Source: Chloroflexota bacterium
Lineage (GTDB): Bacteria > Chloroflexota > FW602-bin22 > JAMCYS01
Assembly (NCBI GenBank): GCA_021847625.1
Contig: JAJZQK010000143.1
Coordinates: 1 to 7,494, forward strand
Direction of reading: 5' to 3'
DNA: 7,494 nt
A program made the position numbers and the translations under genes. Positions 5,680 through 7,494 of this stretch are shown here, in pieces (position 1 is the stretch's first letter; the number at the start of each line of letters is the position of its first letter). A model generated the notes under the pieces. It had not been told where the DNA came from. It worked only from the letters and a program-made list of their open reading frames with translations, and did no database searches.

Positions 5680-5701
5680 TTCGATCCTTGCCATTCGATC
5701 C
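5680..5701 (+). repeat. 8-bp direct repeat between the membrane and regulator genes
   Basis: TTCGATCC occurs at 5680-5687 and 5694-5701 with a 6-nt spacer, just after the membrane gene's stop codon. It might be a protein-binding site or chance. Confidence 0.3.
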
Positions 5702-5707
5702 CCGGCC

Positions 5708-6316
5708 CTACTGCTCGGCACGGCTAAAGAGCCCTTTGACGAACAGTGCCGCGCTTCCCAGGACGCCAATCGCGAAGGCCAGCGGCGCCACGATCACGGC
5801 AAGCAAGAAGAAAACGGCTTCCTCAACGTTCAGCAACGCACTGATCGCGTTGTGGAGAACGACGCCCACTACGAACAAACAGATCGAGCCTCCCGCCACA
5901 GCCAAGAACGCCTTCAACATCCGCAGACCCCTTTCACTCGATGTCAGCTTCACCCGATCGAAGTAAAGGTAGGACAGAGCATAAGCCGCCGTGCCCGCGA
6001 TCAGCAGGCCACCCACGACGTACCCGACGGCTGACCCGGGCACTGACACAAGGCCAAAGAGGGCCGTCAGGAAAGCCGAGGCTAACACGAAGAAGACGAA
6101 CCCGTTACGCAGAGCGCCGGCCATGTTCTCCTGCACGCGCTCGTCGAAGGGCGGCAGTCTCCGCCACCTGAGCAATGACCACACCTCGCGGTAGCCGACC
6201 ATCAGGGCGGCGATCAATAGAGCGATGACCACGTAGTACGACTGCAGCAACAAGAACACCGTCACGAACAACCCAGCACATATGGAAAGGCCAACGAACA
6301 GTCTTTGCAGGACCAC
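5708..6316 (-). CDS. Polytopic membrane protein (DUF2178-like) paired with XRE regulator
   Basis: A 202-aa integral membrane protein of unknown function. Hydrophobic segments at roughly 6-24, 27-42, 72-92, 96-116, 133-156 and 165-195 suggest about six membrane passes. Between the second and third is a cytosolic-looking loop RWRRLPPFDERVQENMAGALRNGF in two parts, where D58-E59-R60 and the following amphipathic helix resemble the DER motif of DUF2178 membrane proteins. Genes of that family are often followed by a small XRE regulator, as here. The protein is longer than typical DUF2178 members, so it may be a two-unit version or a related family. The start is GTG 6316, supported by GGAGG 5 nt upstream. 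The pair has its own promoter at 6364-6392. Confidence 0.75.
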   Translation of the reverse strand: MVLQRLFVGLSICAGLFVTVFLLLQSYYVVIALLIAALMVGYREVWSLLRWRRLPPFDERVQENMAGALRNGFVFFVLASAFLTALFGLVSVPGSAVGYVVGGLLIAGTAAYALSYLYFDRVKLTSSERGLRMLKAFLAVAGGSICLFVVGVVLHNAISALLNVEEAVFFLLAVIVAPLAFAIGVLGSAALFVKGLFSRAEQ

Positions 6317-6345
6317 GACAACCTCCGATCCCGGCCGCCTTGGAC

Positions 6346-6361
6346 GTTATTTATTTCTAAC
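6346..6361. promoter_or_regulatory. AT-rich imperfect inverted repeat near the transcription start (XRE operator candidate)
   Basis: GTTA and TAAC enclose eight AT-rich bases, just downstream of the -10 box and before the ribosome binding site. It stands out from its GC-rich surroundings and is placed where a self-repressing XRE protein would bind. Symmetry is only partial. Confidence 0.3.
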
Positions 6362-6363
6362 AC

Positions 6364-6392
6364 ATGATAATGTCCGGTAGATCGCTTGTCAA
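6364..6392 (-). promoter_or_regulatory. Strong sigma-70-type promoter for the membrane/XRE operon
   Basis: On the minus strand a perfect TTGACA (6392-6387) is followed after 17 nt by TATCAT (6369-6364). Transcription should start near 6357, about 40 nt before the GTG start. It is the best promoter match in the window. The stretch 6393-6524 behind it shows no gene. Confidence 0.75.
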
Positions 6393-6524
6393 GAGCTGCG
6401 AGGGTCCATGCGCGGGCGCAAGAAAGCCGTAATCCCTACCTCGGGAGCCAAAGGGGTCGGCAATCAGTCGTTAGAGGGAGAGGCCAGACTGTTGAGGGAG
6501 AATTGGTGATGCGTCCATGGGCAA

Positions 6525-6552
6525 ACAAAAAAGGGCGCCCCGATGGGCGCCG
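6525..6552 (-). terminator. Rho-independent terminator of the tRNA gene
   Basis: On the minus strand GGCGCCC (6551-6545), loop ATCG and GGGCGCC (6540-6534) form a 7-bp GC stem followed by C and six T. It begins 6 nt after the tRNA 3' end. Confidence 0.88.
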
Positions 6553-6557
6553 GTGGG

Positions 6558-6632
6558 TGGGCGTTGAGGGATTCGAACCCCCGAACCTCACGGATGTAAG
6601 CCGTGCGCTCTAACCAGCTGAGCTAAACGCCC
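6558..6632 (-). tRNA. tRNA-Val (anticodon UAC)
   Basis: A full cloverleaf of 75 nt is readable: acceptor GGGCGTT with AACGCCC (7 bp), D arm GCTC-AGCTGGTTA-GAGC, anticodon arm CACGG-CTTACAT-CCGTG with TAC at its centre, variable loop AGGTTC, and T arm GGGGG-TTCGAAT-CCCTC with one G-U pair. The discriminator is A. The genomic bases after it read CCC, so the CCA end is not encoded and must be added. The anticodon UAC reads valine codons of the GUN box, chiefly GUA and GUG. It has its own promoter and terminator and stands next to the accessory region, a common position for inserted DNA. Confidence 0.95.
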
Positions 6633-6646
6633 CTGCGAACGAACTA

Positions 6647-6676
6647 AGTATAGCGTAGGCCGCGCTTGCATGTCAA
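6647..6676 (-). promoter_or_regulatory. Promoter of tRNA-Val
   Basis: On the minus strand TTGACA (6676-6671) and TATACT (6652-6647) are 18 nt apart, placing the start near 6640, about 8 nt before the mature tRNA. It faces away from the promoter of the deacylase gene. Confidence 0.7.
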
Positions 6677-6691
6677 CGCGACTAGCGATAG

Positions 6692-6721
6692 TGGACAGGG
6701 CCTCGCAAGTTCGGCTATCAT
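6692..6721 (+). promoter_or_regulatory. Promoter candidate for the YbaK-like gene
   Basis: TGGACA (6692-6697) and TATCAT (6716-6721) are 18 nt apart, with initiation expected near 6728. The leader would contain an inverted repeat, CGCGGTG (6734-6740) with CACCGCG (6751-6757), loop 10 nt, before the ribosome binding site. Confidence 0.5.
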
Positions 6722-6783
6722 TGGCAGGACTTGCGCGGTGCGACCCGCGTCACCGCGTGATTCATGTCAACGAGAGGTAGGCT

Positions 6784-7260
6784 ATGGGTGCAGTGGATAG
6801 GGTGCAGGGGCTGCTGGCAGAGGCCGGCCTGGGGATTGACGTCGTCCACCTGGAGAAAGATACGCGCACGGCAGAATTGGCCGCCCGGGCGCTGGGGACG
6901 GAGGTGGGGGCGATCGTGAAGTCGCTCGTCTTCCTCGCCGACGAGGCGGTCGTCCTCGCCCTGGTGGCGGGCGATAAGCGGGCCGACCTGGGCAAGGTCG
7001 CCGAGTCGCTCGGCGCGAAGAAAGTCGAAATCGCCCGCGGCAGCGTCGTCAAGGAACGCACGGGGTTCGCCATCGGCGGCGTGCCGCCCCTGGTGAAGGA
7101 CGGCGAGGGGAAGCAGGTCCCTACCTTGATGGACCGCCACCTCTTCCGCTACGATACGGTCTACGCGGCGGCGGGGTCGCCGTTCGACATCTTCCCCGTC
7201 AGCCCGTCGGCGCTGGCCGGACTCGTCGAGGCCAGCGTGGGAGACATCACGGAGGTGTAG
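6784..7260 (+). CDS. YbaK/EbsC-family aminoacyl-tRNA deacylase
   Basis: A 158-aa cytosolic protein of the YbaK/ProX/EbsC editing family, which hydrolyses mischarged tRNAs such as Cys-tRNA-Pro or Ala-tRNA-Pro. Signs of the family: TRTAELAARALG (27-38), GAIVKSLVF (42-50) with K46 the invariant lysine of the active site, LVAGDKRAD (60-68), ERTGFAIGGVPP (91-102) with the GGVPP loop, and TLMDRHLFRYDTVYAAAGS (114-132) leading into FPVSPSALAGL. Length is normal for the single-domain form. After GGVPP the family often has VGH; here LVKDGEGKQ is inserted or substituted. The start ATG 6784 has AGAGGT 6 nt upstream. The next gene starts 2 nt after the stop, so they form an operon. Exact tRNA specificity cannot be assigned. 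Confidence 0.9.
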   Translation: MGAVDRVQGLLAEAGLGIDVVHLEKDTRTAELAARALGTEVGAIVKSLVFLADEAVVLALVAGDKRADLGKVAESLGAKKVEIARGSVVKERTGFAIGGVPPLVKDGEGKQVPTLMDRHLFRYDTVYAAAGSPFDIFPVSPSALAGLVEASVGDITEV

Positions 7261-7262
7261 CC

Positions 7263-7494
7263 TTGGCCGCAAGCCGAGCGTCCGCTATTCACGAGGAGTT
7301 CCGGGTCGACCGCGTGCGCATCTTCCTGGCGGCAATTCCCCTCGAGGTGCCCTTCACAATCAGCGGCGGCACGCTCGCCGTGCGCAAGTCGTTGATCGTG
7401 GAGTTGGCGGGGGACGGCATCAGCGGCTTCGGGGAGTCGGCGCCCTTCGAGGCCCCCTTCTACTCAGCCGAGACGACCGACTCGGCGCTGGCGA
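7263..7494 (+). CDS. Enolase-superfamily enzyme, MenC / o-succinylbenzoate synthase-like, N-terminal fragment
   Basis: The first 77 residues of a gene that leaves the right edge. The match is to the N-terminal capping domain of muconate-lactonizing-type enolase enzymes: RVRIFLAAIPLEVPFTIS, a basic KSLIVEL strand, then DGISGFGESAPFEAPFYSAET, the GxGE(S/A) plus PxYxxE(T) signature common in o-succinylbenzoate synthase and N-acylamino acid racemase. Such enzymes abstract a proton next to a carboxylate using Mg2+; the barrel with metal ligands and catalytic lysines is outside the window. The start is TTG 7263, chosen because GGAGG (7251-7255) lies 7 nt upstream inside the end of the deacylase gene. 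Menaquinone synthesis is the favoured role, but an amino-acid racemase/epimerase is possible. Confidence 0.8.
   Translation, partial: MAASRASAIHEEFRVDRVRIFLAAIPLEVPFTISGGTLAVRKSLIVELAGDGISGFGESAPFEAPFYSAETTDSALA

Noticed and set aside
5610..5693. 28-codon minus-strand ORF whose TGA overlaps the TTG start of the XRE gene
   Set aside because: It has an ATG and an overlap that would suit translational coupling, but no ribosome binding site or conserved sequence was recognised; too little support.
5268..6034. Plus-strand frames of 127 and 214 codons
   Set aside because: They lie antisense to the XRE and membrane protein genes, whose domains and start signals are clear on the minus strand.
6386..6613. 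75-codon plus-strand frame running into the tRNA
   Set aside because: It reads through the reverse strand of the tRNA and its terminator; the C-terminal GVEGFEPPN peptide is the well-known false translation of tRNA T arms.
6718..7272. 184-codon minus-strand frame
   Set aside because: Shadow of the YbaK-like gene, which has clear family motifs, ribosome binding site and promoter on the plus strand.

Overview
The window is a high-GC bacterial chromosome segment with a lower-GC accessory insert. Overall composition, an AOR-type tungsten/molybdenum enzyme, DUF1786, MoaD-like genes and dispersed GC-rich hairpins fit a Chloroflexota (Dehalococcoidia-like) or similar uncultured lineage. That placement is inference; no rRNA marker is present.

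Layout. (1) 1-2530, plus strand: the 3' end of an aldehyde ferredoxin oxidoreductase gene, a perfect hairpin terminator, a stand-alone MoaD-like small beta-grasp protein without the usual C-terminal diglycine, and a second MoaD-like domain fused in frame through a Gly-Gly-Gly linker to a DUF1786 ASKHA-like domain. The two non-coding spacers in front of the MoaD domains are almost the same length (293 and 306 nt) and carry matching repeat elements. (2) 2644-2871: the N-terminal stump of a DUF429 (RNase H-like) gene that loses homology exactly where the next module begins. (3) 2854-4838, minus strand: a compact type II restriction-modification pair, a beta-class amino-methyltransferase followed by a PD-(D/E)xK endonuclease, with a 4-nt ATGA overlap and a recognisable promoter at 4909-4937. 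(4) 4839-5410: a gene-free stretch with hairpins and short direct repeats. (5) 5411-6316, minus strand: a polytopic membrane protein with a DUF2178-like DER motif and a 66-aa XRE repressor-like protein, read from a near-consensus promoter at 6364-6392. (6) 6525-6676, minus strand: a tRNA-Val(UAC) gene with its own promoter and terminator. (7) 6692-7494, plus strand: a YbaK/EbsC-type aminoacyl-tRNA deacylase and, 2 nt later, the start of an enolase-superfamily MenC-like gene that leaves the window.

How the parts work together: the left block looks like an AOR/pterin-cofactor or sulfur-carrier neighbourhood. The middle (2854 to roughly 6400) is accessory DNA, defence plus a regulator/membrane pair, that replaced or interrupted the DUF429 gene. 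The right block is housekeeping. The most unusual item is the MoaD-GGG-DUF1786 fusion, whose architecture resembles a ubiquitin-like precursor, sitting beside a MoaD paralogue that has no diglycine.
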